DNA of 64,000 nt from Lepraria neglecta (lineage: Eukaryota; Ascomycota; Lecanoromycetes; Lecanorales; Stereocaulaceae), in NCBI GenBank assembly GCA_033220425.1, contig CM065650.1, positions 1 through 64,000 on the forward strand, in the 5' to 3' direction. Under the pieces are notes generated by a model. The model was not told where the DNA came from, ran no database searches, and saw only the letters and a list, made by a program, of their open reading frames with translations. Both the position numbers and the translations under genes were made by a program. Positions 8,901-20,200 of this stretch are shown here, one piece after another. Each line of letters begins with the position of its first letter. The first letter of the stretch is position 1.

Positions 8901-10748
8901 TCAAGTCCCCGGTCTTAACTTTTGCACCCACATATCCATATCCGTCTGCTTTGTGATCCAGCTACCATGTATCTTCCACTCACGAGATGGATCCACCAGA
9001 GAGATATCAAACCGCCGAGAGAACTCAGCCGTTAGCTTCGCGATCTGTATCATCGCGATGTTGCGTCCTATGCAACCCCGCGACCCTGCGCCAAACTACT
9101 CTAGATCAGCATTGTAGGCCTGAGGGCAGGACAAGAGCGTGCCAATACTCACCGTGAACAGTGTCCTTCTCATTTCCGCAATTTTGTGCTCATCGGTATC
9201 GAGCCAGCGGTCTGGCCTAAAGATGTCTACGTCATTGCCGAACACCTCCTTGTTGAAGTTGATAAGCCAGGCGTTGACCCCGACGATTGTGCCGCCTGGG
9301 ATCGCAAAGCCGTCTATTACAGCTCCTTGGGGTGGGACCACGCGTTCGAGCATCAACCCAGCGTTCGGGTGGATACGGAGTGATTCGTGGATGACTGCGT
9401 CGCTGTTGTGAGTTGTCGGAGTAAGTATACGAAATTTGATGAAAGCTCGTTTCCAGACTGGAACTCACAGATAATGGCATTGTTCAAGTTCGGCGTAAGG
9501 TAAGGGGTCTGAGAGCGTGTAATTTTTGCTTTTTGCCTGCAGTTCTTGTCTGAGCTGACTTGTCACGGAGGGATTTTTGGACAGATAGTAGAAGACTGCA
9601 CGGAGGGTGATGGCAAGAACATCATGTCCAGCCATTCTGTATGAAATTACAAGGTCAGCGTTTTAGATGCGGTGGTCCTCTTCTGTTCCTTGCGGCTATC
9701 ACACCGAGTACAAACGATAACTTACAAGTTGATGAAGACGGCTCCTGTAACTTCACGTAATGAGACTTTAGTCGGCGCGGCTTCGTGGAGCTTGAGAAAC
9801 TTGTTGAGCATATCGACGTCCGCGGTAGGACCTCTCTGCCTCTCTTCGACTGCATTTAGGGAGTACTAGGTGCTTGTCAAAATTGAGAGTGCCTTTTCCT
9901 GAATCTTTGTATCGTACCGTCAACACAGGATTGGGTCTCCTAGCCGCCCAGACTAGCTTGATAACCTCCAGTAAGCGATGAAGCAATGGTGCCTGAGACA
10001 ACTGGTACCTGTTAACATTGGCGTCTACAAATTTTCATTATGCTTTACCAGCGCTGTGATATGCATGATCTTGTCTGCAATCGCAATCAGGCCTCGAACA
10101 TCGGTGCCACTCTCGAGGAACCCGAAATTTTTGGAGACATTCATCTCGGCGAGACTGTCAAAAGCGAATAAGTGGGGCCAGAGCGACATGTTGACTTGAG
10201 CTGGCCCATGTGTAGATATCCTATCTAGTTGCTCCACAAAGAGTCCGGTGCATTTATCTATTCTTGGCTCGAGTTGCTGCACAGCTGATTTGGTGTAAAG
10301 GCTAGCCAGGTTCCTTTTAAGCGAAGTGTGGTAGTCCACATCTCTAATGGAGAACAAGTGCATGATCCGCTGACCATGATGAATCGGGCTTGAGGGCGTA
10401 TAGAAGTCGGACTGTCCTGTCAGCGAAAAATTGGAAGTGAAACGGATAGAAAATAGTCACTTTGATGAAGGCCTCTCTTGAGCTGTGAATTGTTTGAACA
10501 GCTTTAGCGCTCGAGAAAGAGACAGTATTTGGTCCAATGCGCACTACCGGTCCGTACTTTCTATGTGCTTCCTTAGTACAGCCAGGCATGTTCTCTTGGT
10601 ATACTGCCCAAACTTTCCATGCGTTGGAGAACGACGCAATGAAAGGGCCAGGAACGTGTTCGAGTCCTTTCCATGATCGCGTGTAGTAAAGTTGAAGGTA
10701 CAATAATGCTATGCTGATAGCCGAAGCCAGAATCAAGATGTCGAACAT
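8901..10748 (-). CDS. Cytochrome P450 monooxygenase
   Basis: Seven exons on the minus strand: 10748-10461, 10411-10049, 10001-9918, 9865-9726, 9636-9469, 9402-9153, 9095-8901. Introns are 47-89 bp, GT-AG, and together give 495 residues. Start chosen at the ATG before a membrane anchor (residues 1-20), followed by the Pro-rich hinge HVPGP. Motifs: IHHGQRIMHLFSIRD after the C-helix region; I-helix AGHDV (294-298); ExxR as ESLR (354-357); FRPDRW (409-414); haem loop FGAGSRGCIGRN (432-443) with Cys439 as the iron ligand. It looks like the pisatin-demethylase-like fungal class II P450s, anchored in the ER. The I-helix has Val and Leu where AGHDTT is usual. It lies at one edge of the biosynthetic gene group; the substrate is unknown. 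Confidence 0.92.
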
Positions 10749-11730
10749 TGTAAAACATGTGAAGTGATTCAAAGCTCGTAAGTCAGGGCTACAAGTAGTC
10801 TGCCGAACATATCAAGATGCAGAAGCAACTCGATTGTCCTGAAACCTTCTGTGGGCTGGCCATCATCACCGACTGGCAGGGCTGGATAGGCAGCAGACCC
10901 TGCGCCGTACACAAGTGACGTCGCCGCAGTGGGCAGCAGGTGGGCAGCGCTAGGAATTATGCTGTACAAACGTGGTGTGGTGAACACTAACAACCATTGG
11001 CAATCCTTCCCGTTTGATTCGGAGCACTGATCTCAGCCTCTGATCCTTTGTATGTCGATCCCTGCGAGCTATCCTATGGAAATGCGGCGCTTAAAGAATT
11101 CTTCTGATAGGTAGGGGCTGATCGTATTGGAACTGCGGCCAAGCACGCACATACGAGTACGCACGTAAGAGTACGCTAATATCCGAAACCGGCTGTCTTA
11201 CCGTTAAAGGCTCGCAGTCCGATACCACCTGCTTCCGCCGCAAGCCGGCGTTTAACATGGTAAAGGCATAATGACGCAACATCATACCTTTTGGGATATG
11301 AGTTGCACACCTCAGCCTCTTTTATGCTTGTCGGTGGGACAGGTCGAATTTACACATTCGTCCTGTCTCCAGTTGGTGAACTCGGTACGCCGAAGCTCAG
11401 GAAATGTCCATGCACATGCAAGACTACTATGAGGTGTTAGTGCACTGCCTCTGGTTGTGAAACCATTTGAGAATACCCTGGTCAAGCCAAGCAGGAATCG
11501 CGGTCGTGACAAGGACCTCCGGATGGATTGGAAACTGCTCAAAGCTGCAGCTTCTACCAATTTTTTAATTTTTTCGGCAATCGGTAGAAAGTTCAATTGA
11601 GTTGCGCAGGTCATTACTTAATGTATAGAGAAACATCGCAGCACTAGATGCCTTGAACCCATTCACTTAGAATATAGTAGGAGACAAAGACGCTCATTTC
11701 CTGGTTTGATTGCTCCGGGAGACGAGGCTT
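10749..11730. other. Intergenic region, P450 promoter side
   Basis: About 980 bp upstream of the P450 and downstream of the hydrolase. Short open frames on both strands have no family likeness. No RNA gene or repeat seen. Confidence 0.4.
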
Positions 11731-13152
11731 TTAAAGTTTTGAACTTCGCGGTCGCGGTGCGTTTGTAGGCAATTTCACGGCCTCAATCCAAGCTTTACTC
11801 ACTTGTCGCATTTCATTGTCAGACTTCTTGCTCTTGTACTCTTGGATTGTTCGCTCATCGACAAGCCACTGTTCGAACCATTTCTTGATCCAGGTTGCTG
11901 TCGCATTTGCCGTTGCCCTCGGCTGCTCCATCACAACGAGATGACCAGAATTTTGTATAATTCGTTTGTCGACTTTTCCTTCTGCTCGACCTCCACTACC
12001 ACCGGTACTTACTCCGGTCCTTGCCAGCTTTTGGTCTTGCAGTTGAGGAGACGACAGTGGGCTTTCTGCACCGAAGACGTACAGCACGCCCGGTCGGATA
12101 AACGGCAAATTTTGCATTGCAGTGAAGCTTTCAGGGCGGAAAGCAATATTTGGTAGCCCAAATTTGTCATCCCAATCCGGTAGTATTAGTCTATCAAGGC
12201 CAGCTTCTTTTGGCTCGAAATTCATCTGTGCGTACGCCCATGCCTCCTGGTGTTTGCCTGTTGTCAATGTAACGGCTTGCGGGGATGTGCTTTTGTCCCT
12301 GCTCTGACCCTGTAGTGCTGTAGGATTTACACGTAACCCATAATCGAAGAACTTAGTAAGAAAGCGTATGTCCCAGGTGCCAAAAGCTTTGCGAAGGGAG
12401 TTCTCGGCTTTTGCCCTAGAATCCCAAGTATCACGGCGCATAGTCGCCATAAGTGCTGGGCCAGGGCCTCCAACATGCTCATCAAGTATGACGGGTTCGA
12501 TGAGTACAATCGTGGAAAGGAGACGAGGATGCATCAAGCTTAAGTTCACGCTGTACACTTTCTTAGCATTGCCATGTTGGGCTTCGCAGGAAGCTCACAG
12601 TTGCGCGCAGCCCATGCTATGGGCTACTCCGATCAATGGGCGAGGTAAATCATCGCGAAAGTGGTTGATCATATGGAGCAAGTCACGTGAGTGATCATTC
12701 CATGATGCTATACAGAGCTGTATCAACACATCAACAAGTCCATACATTCCAGAGAGATAAACATACTGCTGTCGCCCTGCACATCTTCATTCAAAACCCC
12801 ACTGGCACCCTGATTGGAACAATCTGCTACCCAGATACCGCGCAATGGCACCTGAAGAGTTTGCAAATATGAGTAGAGATCTTCCCAGAAAGGCTCGAAT
12901 ATCTCCTATGACATACATCAGACGTTTTCCAGAGCAACGAGGTGCGTTAAGACTGACCTTGGGAAAGCCATTACCATGTGCACCAATGATCGATACGGCA
13001 TTTTCTGGGATTGGGTGGACTATGTTGCATGGGATATACTGTTTAATGCAGAGTTGCAAAACGTCTTCCTGGTGATGCTTCGTTGCGTTTGGGTACTCTC
13101 TGATATGCTGCCCTGTAATCACATGTTCTACCACATCGAATGTTGGAGCCAT
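11731..13152 (-). CDS. Peroxisomal alpha/beta hydrolase (AKT2/Lpx1-like)
   Basis: Four exons: 13152-12958, 12905-12767, 12707-12599, 12550-11731, giving 420 residues with introns of 52, 59 and 48 bp. The spliced protein follows the family closely: FDVVEHVITGQHIREYP near the N-terminus, GIWVADCSNQGASG, DHSRDLLHMINHFR, the nucleophile elbow GVAHSMGCAQL with Ser142, and NSGHLVV with the likely catalytic His351. It ends in SKL, a textbook peroxisomal targeting signal 1. The relatives I recall are yeast Lpx1 and the Alternaria host-toxin proteins AKT2/AFT2, which also act in peroxisomes. Probable role: hydrolysis of an ester or acyl intermediate in the peroxisome. It sits between the P450 and the adenylation gene on the same strand, which supports a pathway role. 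The substrate cannot be read from sequence. Confidence 0.9.
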
Positions 13153-13532
13153 GGAGCTTCGTTCTTAATAGCTCACAGAATTATCAGAGTTATAGCAGTA
13201 GATAAGGTCTGTAATCATCCGCTGACTATGAAATACAGATGGTCAAGCGGAGAGAAGCGGGTTGGCCTCCCAACAAATCTCGCTTACGTAATGGAAAATC
13301 AGCGTGCCGAGGTTAAGCCGTGAAAATTCTGATGAAGTACAAGATTTTCTCTTCATCTCTGGAATTGGAACATGCTTACTACTTCTACATGAAATTAGGC
13401 TAATGCATCCGCCGATCAAGCTCTCTAATTGAATACTGCTGTCAATGCTGATGTGAGCCTTTGCTATTAACCTTCTGTCTTGTCAAAGCTCTCTGATTGC
13501 TTTCTGAGACATCAACCCTCTTCTGCAGATAC
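13153..13532. other. Short intergenic region
   Basis: 380 bp between the hydrolase start and the end of the adenylation gene. It should carry the hydrolase promoter. No other gene supported. Confidence 0.5.
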
Positions 13533-15358
13533 TTAAAGTAGCCGTGGGCTCGGGTCCAGATCCTCTATCTCTTTCTCGTAAAGCTTCAGGGTCTGTGCTC
13601 TTGCTATAGTATCCTTGATGGTCCTTTTGAAGGGCTTGTCGGGCTTTGCGAACAAGATGAGGTCTTTTGAGAGCCGGACTGCTGGATGACATAGCGCGCT
13701 AACTCTTGTCAGATAAGGCTCAAGGCTTCCAATAAATGCCAGGCGATCTGTATCATCCTTTGGATCCACATGGGCGTTGTCAGTCAGCTCAATCAAGAGC
13801 ACTGGGCTAGCTCTGCCGTGCCCACCGATCAGTGCGGCCTTGACAAGCTCATGGCTCTTAATGACAGGCTCCAGGGTTGAGGCATGAAGACCTTCGCCAC
13901 ATTTCAGGTATACGTAATCATCCGTGCGTCCAGAAATCTTCCACAAGCCTTTGCGATCTGGATGCTCTGTCCATAGGTCCTTTGTCTCAAATCGATCTTT
14001 GTCTGGGTGGACTAAGAAGATTGACTGCATCGACTGATCCTTTGGGTGGCGTACGAAAATCAATTCGTGAAGGCCTGCATACCGATGTTCAAAAATGGCC
14101 CCTGCCTTAGGCTGAAAGGTGATATACTCCCAGTCTTCGACGTCATTGCGCAGCTCCACAAAATAACCTCCCGCTTCAGTGCTTCCGATAGAAGGTGCTA
14201 ATCGAACATGTGAACTCAATTTGTTGCCAGTGTTCTTACTGAGGGGCGCACCAATGTATTGGATGAATTCAAGATTTCGCAATGACGAAAGACCGGTGGG
14301 GGTTGAGCACAGTCCTTCGATTAAAGATGGTGGAAGCATGGCTCCTTCGACCTTGCCATATTGTATGATGGCTTGTGTAGTGTGAGGAGAGGGCGGTGAG
14401 GACGGTCCAAGAACGATCACGGTGTGGATGAAACCAGCCATAGACGTGACCATCAGCATCCCAACGTACTGCCCGTTTACCCATCAGCACATCACAATCA
14501 TTTCTTTTGCACATCATAACGCACATGAAGCACCGGCAGCGGCGTGTACCACCGCCTGAAGGCATATTGATGAGTGTATGACTCCCTGATACCTTCAAGC
14601 CTCGCTGCTGTATCTGGAATAGCCATCATCTTGTGTGTGTATGTGATGGGCTTTGGGTAACCTAGTATGGAGTCAGGAGTTGGAGAGAAAAGGGCGCACA
14701 TCTCTTCGACAGACCTGTTGTTCCCGAAGTATGGAACACCAGCCAAGGATCGTCTTTACCGTCCTGCCAAGACTTATCATAGGTCACCAATTCTGCTGGT
14801 TCGTTATTCAGCAACTGATATAGGCCAGGAGCCGCAACAGTCTGGATGTTGGAGTCGTTTCCGATAATTTCTTGAACAGCGTCCGCCACGCTGTCCGGTC
14901 TAACATAGAGCCTACAGCTTTTCGCTGATAATATTCGAAGCTGTGCCTCTGGCGTTGCAAAAGAGGAGGGCACGATCATCTACAATCATTCACAGCCCTC
15001 ACGATTAGCCAGAGTCCAGTAGGCATCAAGGATATAATAGCCAAGTTACCACTTTGCCTAGCTTCCCTGCAGCAACGGCCAAAATCGGATACCGTAGGTC
15101 TCGGGGTCCAGTATAGGCGAATGTCTGAAAGGCTTCAGTGGATGGAGGGAGGTTCTTATCAAGCCAACGAGCGGCATGATTGATTGCATTGGCAAACTTT
15201 GCGAAAGTGATGTCCTTCCATCCTTTGGCAAGATCACGTTCATCTACTGGGACAGAGACCCAAGGGCTTTCCGGCGCTTGCTTCGCTCGCTCATCGATGA
15301 CTGTGAGAATGCTACGCTCCCCATGCTTAACGCCCGGAATAGGGATTTGGCTTGTCAT
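13533..15358 (-). CDS. Stand-alone adenylation-domain enzyme (NRPS-like family)
   Basis: Four exons: 15358-15050, 14979-14715, 14661-14525, 14468-13533, 548 residues, introns 70, 53 and 56 bp. It is an ANL-superfamily adenylating domain of the type that opens fungal adenylate-forming reductases: N-terminal WKDITFAKFANAINHAARWL, the phosphate loop HTSGTTGYPKP (186-196), GSTEAGG (332-338), FETKDLW, the hinge GRTDD (417-421) and a C-terminal KRTI carrying a plausible catalytic lysine. The second splice rejoins the phosphate loop exactly, which supports the model. The protein stops just after this domain: no carrier, thioesterase or reductase domain follows in any frame. It would therefore activate a carboxylic acid as an adenylate, perhaps for CoA or amide formation. 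I cannot predict the substrate. Confidence 0.9.
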
Positions 15359-15631
15359 GCTGTGGCTGGATAGAAGAAGTTCAACTTCAGATTTGACAGG
15401 TGGCTTGGTGGGGCGAGCTAGGATGAGTAAGCACTAAGAGCTAGATGTCCCGGAACTGGAGACCTACGAATTGCCTTGTAATATTCGTTGGCCATTAAAC
15501 AACCATGGATAAAGGTTTGATATTTATTCTTACAGATTCCATTCGACTACATTGAGCTAAGAATTCCTCTCCGTCGACATTATCCTTATATCAGACCAAA
15601 TACGAAGGTTCTTATCTTCCTTCGACAATTC

Positions 15632-16819
15632 TCAGCCATGTTCCAAGTCCTGATAATAGGCCTGCATTCTGATTCCAGGCTCCGTCCCTCCCGGAAATAT
15701 GTTTGCGACGGATTCTTGGCTGCCATGTTTTATCGCGGTCTCCGCTTTTCGCCTTGGTGCAGAAAGACGAGACTCAATGGTTAACATCCGTACCCGAAGC
15801 CACTTTGAGCTCACATGCAAAACTGGACGAAGACCTATCAAGCAGGCCGCCGAAGTATACATGCCGCTTTCTACTAGTGTCCAGCTTGCCAACGGCACAT
15901 CCTCCCCTATTTGCGGTCTCAGCAGAAGTCTCACGAAAGGGATGCGGGTCAGCACACATGTTGGATCTTTCAAAGAAGCAGTAGCACTTGTGAAGAAGTA
16001 CGCAGTCCGTATGCAAGATGCAACGAGACCCCTGCGCCAGTCAGCGATTCGCGAATCTAGAGACGATGCTGACAACTAACAGGCTCCCCGACAGAAACAC
16101 TAATCCAATACCTGCCTTTCGAGCAGTCGAGGCGTGCAGATTCCATACTGTGTACGCGGGTAGAAGCATGATAGCCACGTCTGCGATTATGTTCATGACA
16201 CCGCTCAGCTTGAAGAAAAGGATGAAGTTGATGCATTTCGCACCGACAACATCCTTGTCCCAGAGGGCTGATATAGGTCTGCATTCAAGACCTCCTGCAA
16301 TCATTTGTGCGACAACGAAGTTGATTAGATATGACACAACCACCCAACTCAGCGTTCTTGTTATGCCCTTAGTGAATACGCGGAGATAGAGGGCGACTAT
16401 CGATACCCGAGAAAGCGTATTGGAGACTGCTGTCAGCCATGACTGGGCGTAGACGAGCTTCCCTCTGAGAACCAACATGTTCGGATCTTTTGTGATGACA
16501 AATTCCACGTGCCGACCAGCTCCTGCTTTATTGACCAAGACTAAAATCAATTAGCATCAGCATTTGGGGCAATTCTAACTTGATTAGAGCTCTCACCGAT
16601 GTCAGTAGCACAAATACCCACAACCAGAATCCATGCTACGGGCAGAATGAACTCATCCCAACCTCTTTCAGCAGTTGTCAAGACACGAGCGTACAGTCTG
16701 AGGGCCAGGAAGATGGTCGAAAGCACCAAAATAGTAGCAACAGCAGCAATCAGCTGGTTTGAACGATCTTCCTCCAAATGAGCTTGGCTCAATTGTTCAC
16801 TTTGCGGACTGGCTGCCAT
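15632..16819 (-). CDS. PTH11-like seven-helix membrane protein
   Basis: Four exons: 16819-16597, 16540-16081, 16031-15959, 15907-15632, 343 residues, introns 56, 49 and 51 bp. The spliced protein has about seven hydrophobic segments, among them IAAVATILVLSTIFLALRLY, WVVVSYLINFVVAQMIAGG, LSGVMNIIADVAIMLLPAY and the segment ending LGLVASCIRTAYFF. It carries the hallmarks of the fungal rhodopsin-like/PTH11 family: a D-rich loop after helix 2 (AERGWDEFILP), CRPISALWD, and DPTWEDVPLASWTLVE before the last helix (ACLIGLRPVL). The C-terminal tail is basic and cytoplasmic. Relatives act as plasma-membrane sensors, but most are uncharacterised. It lies inside the biosynthetic group, so it may be a passenger or a sensor linked to the pathway. 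Confidence 0.88.
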
Positions 16820-17912
16820 AGTAATTACTTTTCTGGACGGGACACTATTGTTCGCCAGAATGCCCGCTCGAAATATGCCAAATGCAACAGAGCTCGAATC
16901 CCCTAGGAAGATGGATTTAGGCTTCTCGGACTCTGACGCAACACAAAAAGCTGTGTACCTGTCTTCCTATAGTGTTGAGGAGACGTGGTGAGATTTGAGC
17001 AACTTTTGGCTTCCCCATCTGAAAACGTTTGGAAACGGTCATCCGAGTCGGACTGTGCCCTCAGGTCTCATACCAGCCCACCATCAACCCTGCACGCCGA
17101 CATCATGCAAAAGCCCTGCAGCATCCTGCTTACTCGCAGCTCGGATCTTGAAACCTACGAATCCCTACAGAGTTTTCACGGGCATCCAATAGCCTTGCTT
17201 CCATGGATCCATTTCCCGAAGCGTGTGGTAGGATCCGGCATACGCGCATTTAGCGTTTTCAACACTGAATCCGACAAAGTTTGTAGGCGAGTTTCGCCCT
17301 TTGTAAAGGCCGAGTCCCTGCGAAAGCGAGGGCTGAGTTGGCGGTACTTATGCACGCGGAATCCTTGCAGTAAGGCGCAGGAGCGCGCCCCAGCCGAAAC
17401 TTCCGAGGCTTCCCCGCCCGTCGCTATTTGTGGGAGTAAGAACTCTCTGAATTATGTATAAGCTATGATCCTTCCTTTCTCAACAGCTGGATTGCGCAAT
17501 CCTGTTGGTTGGTCGAAACAGTGGCGTGGCCTGGTCATGCTGTAAGCAGTAATCCTAGCGCTTCAACATCTCCCACTCATATCTCACCCCACCGTCTAGG
17601 TGGAGAAAATATGCGCGTCATAGCCAATGATCGAAATCGCAGGTTAGCTGCAGCCGATGCAGGCGCATGGCTCGGACCTTTACCTGTTTGGGCTCCTTCC
17701 CATCAGCTGCGGTGCATGCTTACTGCTATTGATGGCGCAGCAAAGATCAACATAGTCCACAGTTGATGCAGTCATCTGTTGCTGTAATGCTTTGGCCCGC
17801 TCCAATCGAGAACATTGCTACACACACAAGGAAATAAATACGTGTACTTTACATGTAACTTAAAAACCCCACTGGTGTCATGTTGACTACGATGTCGGTT
17901 TCCCTAACAGTG
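16820..17912. other. Intergenic region of about 1.1 kb
   Basis: Lies between the PTH11-like and MIO-enzyme genes. A plus-strand open frame at about 16985-17461 (up to 158 codons, no ATG start) has no family likeness and I do not call it. The region should include the promoter of the PTH11-like gene. Confidence 0.4.
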
Positions 17913-20200
17913 CTACTCCCCCTCCCAAGCCTCCTCTAAGATCTGCTTCAGAGTTGGCATGATAGTGCCATCCCGCAGCGCACGATAAAGCACTCCGGTA
18001 TACGATCCTACAGTAGGTGCTTGTCCTGACCATCGGCATCGTTCTCCATCCTCTGCTTGCTTTGGGCCTGAGGCTTCGAGGCTAGGTGTGGTGATCTTTG
18101 AGGTGCTAAGAAATGGAATCTTCAACACCTTGCGCACAAAGTTGTATATTCTTCTTGACGCTCTGCCCAAGACAGGAGTCGCATCACCATGCATGAGATA
18201 GAATTCCCGATTTCCACGCAGCTCTAGGCGTAGCGCGAGGCCGAGAGTCTCTACGAATTCATCGATGGCGCTGAAAGGATCCGAAAGAGATCTGATGCCC
18301 GGCTCATCCACGAGTGGTGGCCGCATGGCTTCGGCAATAGATCTGAAGCGCTGATCGTCCTCCATATGAGCAGTGATACCTAAAGCTTGCAGAAGAGCTT
18401 GCCAAAGAGTCTGCTCCAGTCCATGAGCGGGCAAACTCGACAGTGGTAGAGTCTTCCTCACAATTTCCGAGAATTGCGACCGAAAGCTGTCGCAGAATTG
18501 CATCGTCATTGCACGCAGGTCTACTGCTTGGCAAACAGTTAACAAATGAGCAGCAGTCAGCTCAGCCATCACGTTGACGGATAAATGGGTGTAACGGGCT
18601 GAAATGAGCGCGAGGGAATTTAAAGCTTGATTACCCATCTCAGCAGTCTGAACATGATTGACTGGTCCTGAAAGAAAGCCTAGCTCAGCTTGTAAAGCGG
18701 CTACATGTATGTCTATGGCTTTGAATATCCCTGATGTTGTAGGATCTTCACCGACAAGGTTAGGGGGCAGTCCTCGGTTGGTGGCAGGATTGATAATCTC
18801 CACACATTGACTGAAGAGCATACGTCCGAGTACCTGCATTGCTTGTCTTGTCTTTTCCATGGCTGAGGTTACCGCTCTAGCCTGGAAGTTACCCCCGTGC
18901 AGAACCTCTCCGTCAGGGTCAATCAGAGGATTATCCGTAGCCGAGTTACACTCAATAGATATCTGCTGGTTCGCCAGTACAAGATCTTCCAGCGAAGGAC
19001 CCAGCCATTGAGAGGCCGTACGAATGGAGTACCTGTCTTGTCGTAATGCTCCGTCCATGCCGTCATTCTCGCACACGAGCTTAGAGTCTTTCAAGAAAGC
19101 CAATATATTCCTAGCGCTTTCAACCTTCTTGGCGTCAGCTGCAAACTTCGTTTCGACTTTCATCTATGCCAAAGACTTACTTGCCCAGGATGAGGTCGAC
19201 ATTCGGCAATAAAAGGGTGGAAGCTTTCTCTGGTCCCGTTTAAAGCTTCAACGCTCATAGCAGTGAGTATCTGGGCAAGCACTGCAAGGCTATGAGCATC
19301 TGTAATTGCCAAGGTGCCTGCTGCTGTTGAGATCGCTGTTCCGTTAACAAGGGCGAGTCCTTCTTTAGGCTCTAGTGTCAGGGGCTCTAAGCCAGCTTGG
19401 CTCATTGCTTCGTCGGCATATAGATCTCTCCCGCTAGCAGTGAGCACTCGGACAGTTGACTTTCCTTGGATAACTCCACTGATGTAGGCCAAGGGGCTGA
19501 GGTCTCCCGATGCGGAGATACTGCCTCTCACAGGAATCATGGGAGCCAGGTCATAGGTCAAAATATCCTGCAGTCTCTCCACGATTACCGGACGCACAGC
19601 CGAACATGCTTTGATGAGAGAATTGATGCGGATCAATATTGCTGCGCGCACCCAGGTCCATGGCAGATGTTGGGACTCTAGCGTGTTCTCTCGCGAGAAG
19701 TCATAGCGAGCCATGGCAAAAGTGCCTGGCAGCGAGCCTGGGCTGTGATCTCGAGCACCCGGAGGCAGCACACCATAAGTCAATTCGCGCGTCAAGGTGT
19801 GCTGAAGCTGCTGTAGAGCCTTAGGCCGCAGGTCCGCTGAGCCGCCAAACCCGGTATTGACGCCTGCACGGTAATTCAGCGATACCACGAAGAAAGTATG
19901 AGTCAGGTGATGAAGTACCGTAGATGATTTCACCCTTCTCGAGTCTCTGTTCGAGCGCATGCCTGCTTGCATCCAATGTTTTAATGACATTCGAGGCGAT
20001 ATGCGTAGGCCGACCGTATCTGGCCAAGTCAGAACGAATTACGGCTCGAGGACAGTCACTGACCGGGAAATGCATATGACTTGAGCTAGGTCCAAGTTCA
20101 GACCATCCAAGCCCACCGATTCATTCTCGCTTCTTAGATAGCAATCCAAACTCTGCCAATGTCGCAGGACGACTTTGCTGTGCGAACTGAATTCAGACAT
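17913..20200 (-). CDS. MIO-dependent aromatic amino acid ammonia-lyase or aminomutase
   Basis: Four exons: 20200-20064, 20019-19919, 19863-19181, 19124-17913, 710 residues. Introns are 44, 55 and 56 bp; the last acceptor is AAG and could lie 3 bp earlier, giving 711. The upstream ATG was chosen because the first splice restores the family motif ending ISRYGRPTHIA. Features: catalytic Tyr79 in IIYGVNTGFGGSAD, the MIO-forming Ala-Ser-Gly (197-199) in GSISASGDLSPLAYI, QDRYSIRT, NSATDNPLID, GGNFQA and NQALNSLALISARYT. Length equals fungal phenylalanine ammonia-lyase. The usual RGHSAVR segment reads KACSAVR (164-170), and the selectivity pair that is His-Gln in Rhodotorula PAL appears to be Glu-Leu in RELTYGV. 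The substrate may thus not be phenylalanine, and an aminomutase is possible. Confidence 0.92.

Noticed and set aside
12845-13323. Plus-strand frames over the hydrolase 5' part
   Set aside because: Antisense to well-supported exons and introns of the hydrolase gene.
16985-17461. Plus-strand 158-codon frame between the PTH11-like and MIO genes
   Set aside because: Begins without ATG and shows no recognisable domain; insufficient support for a gene.
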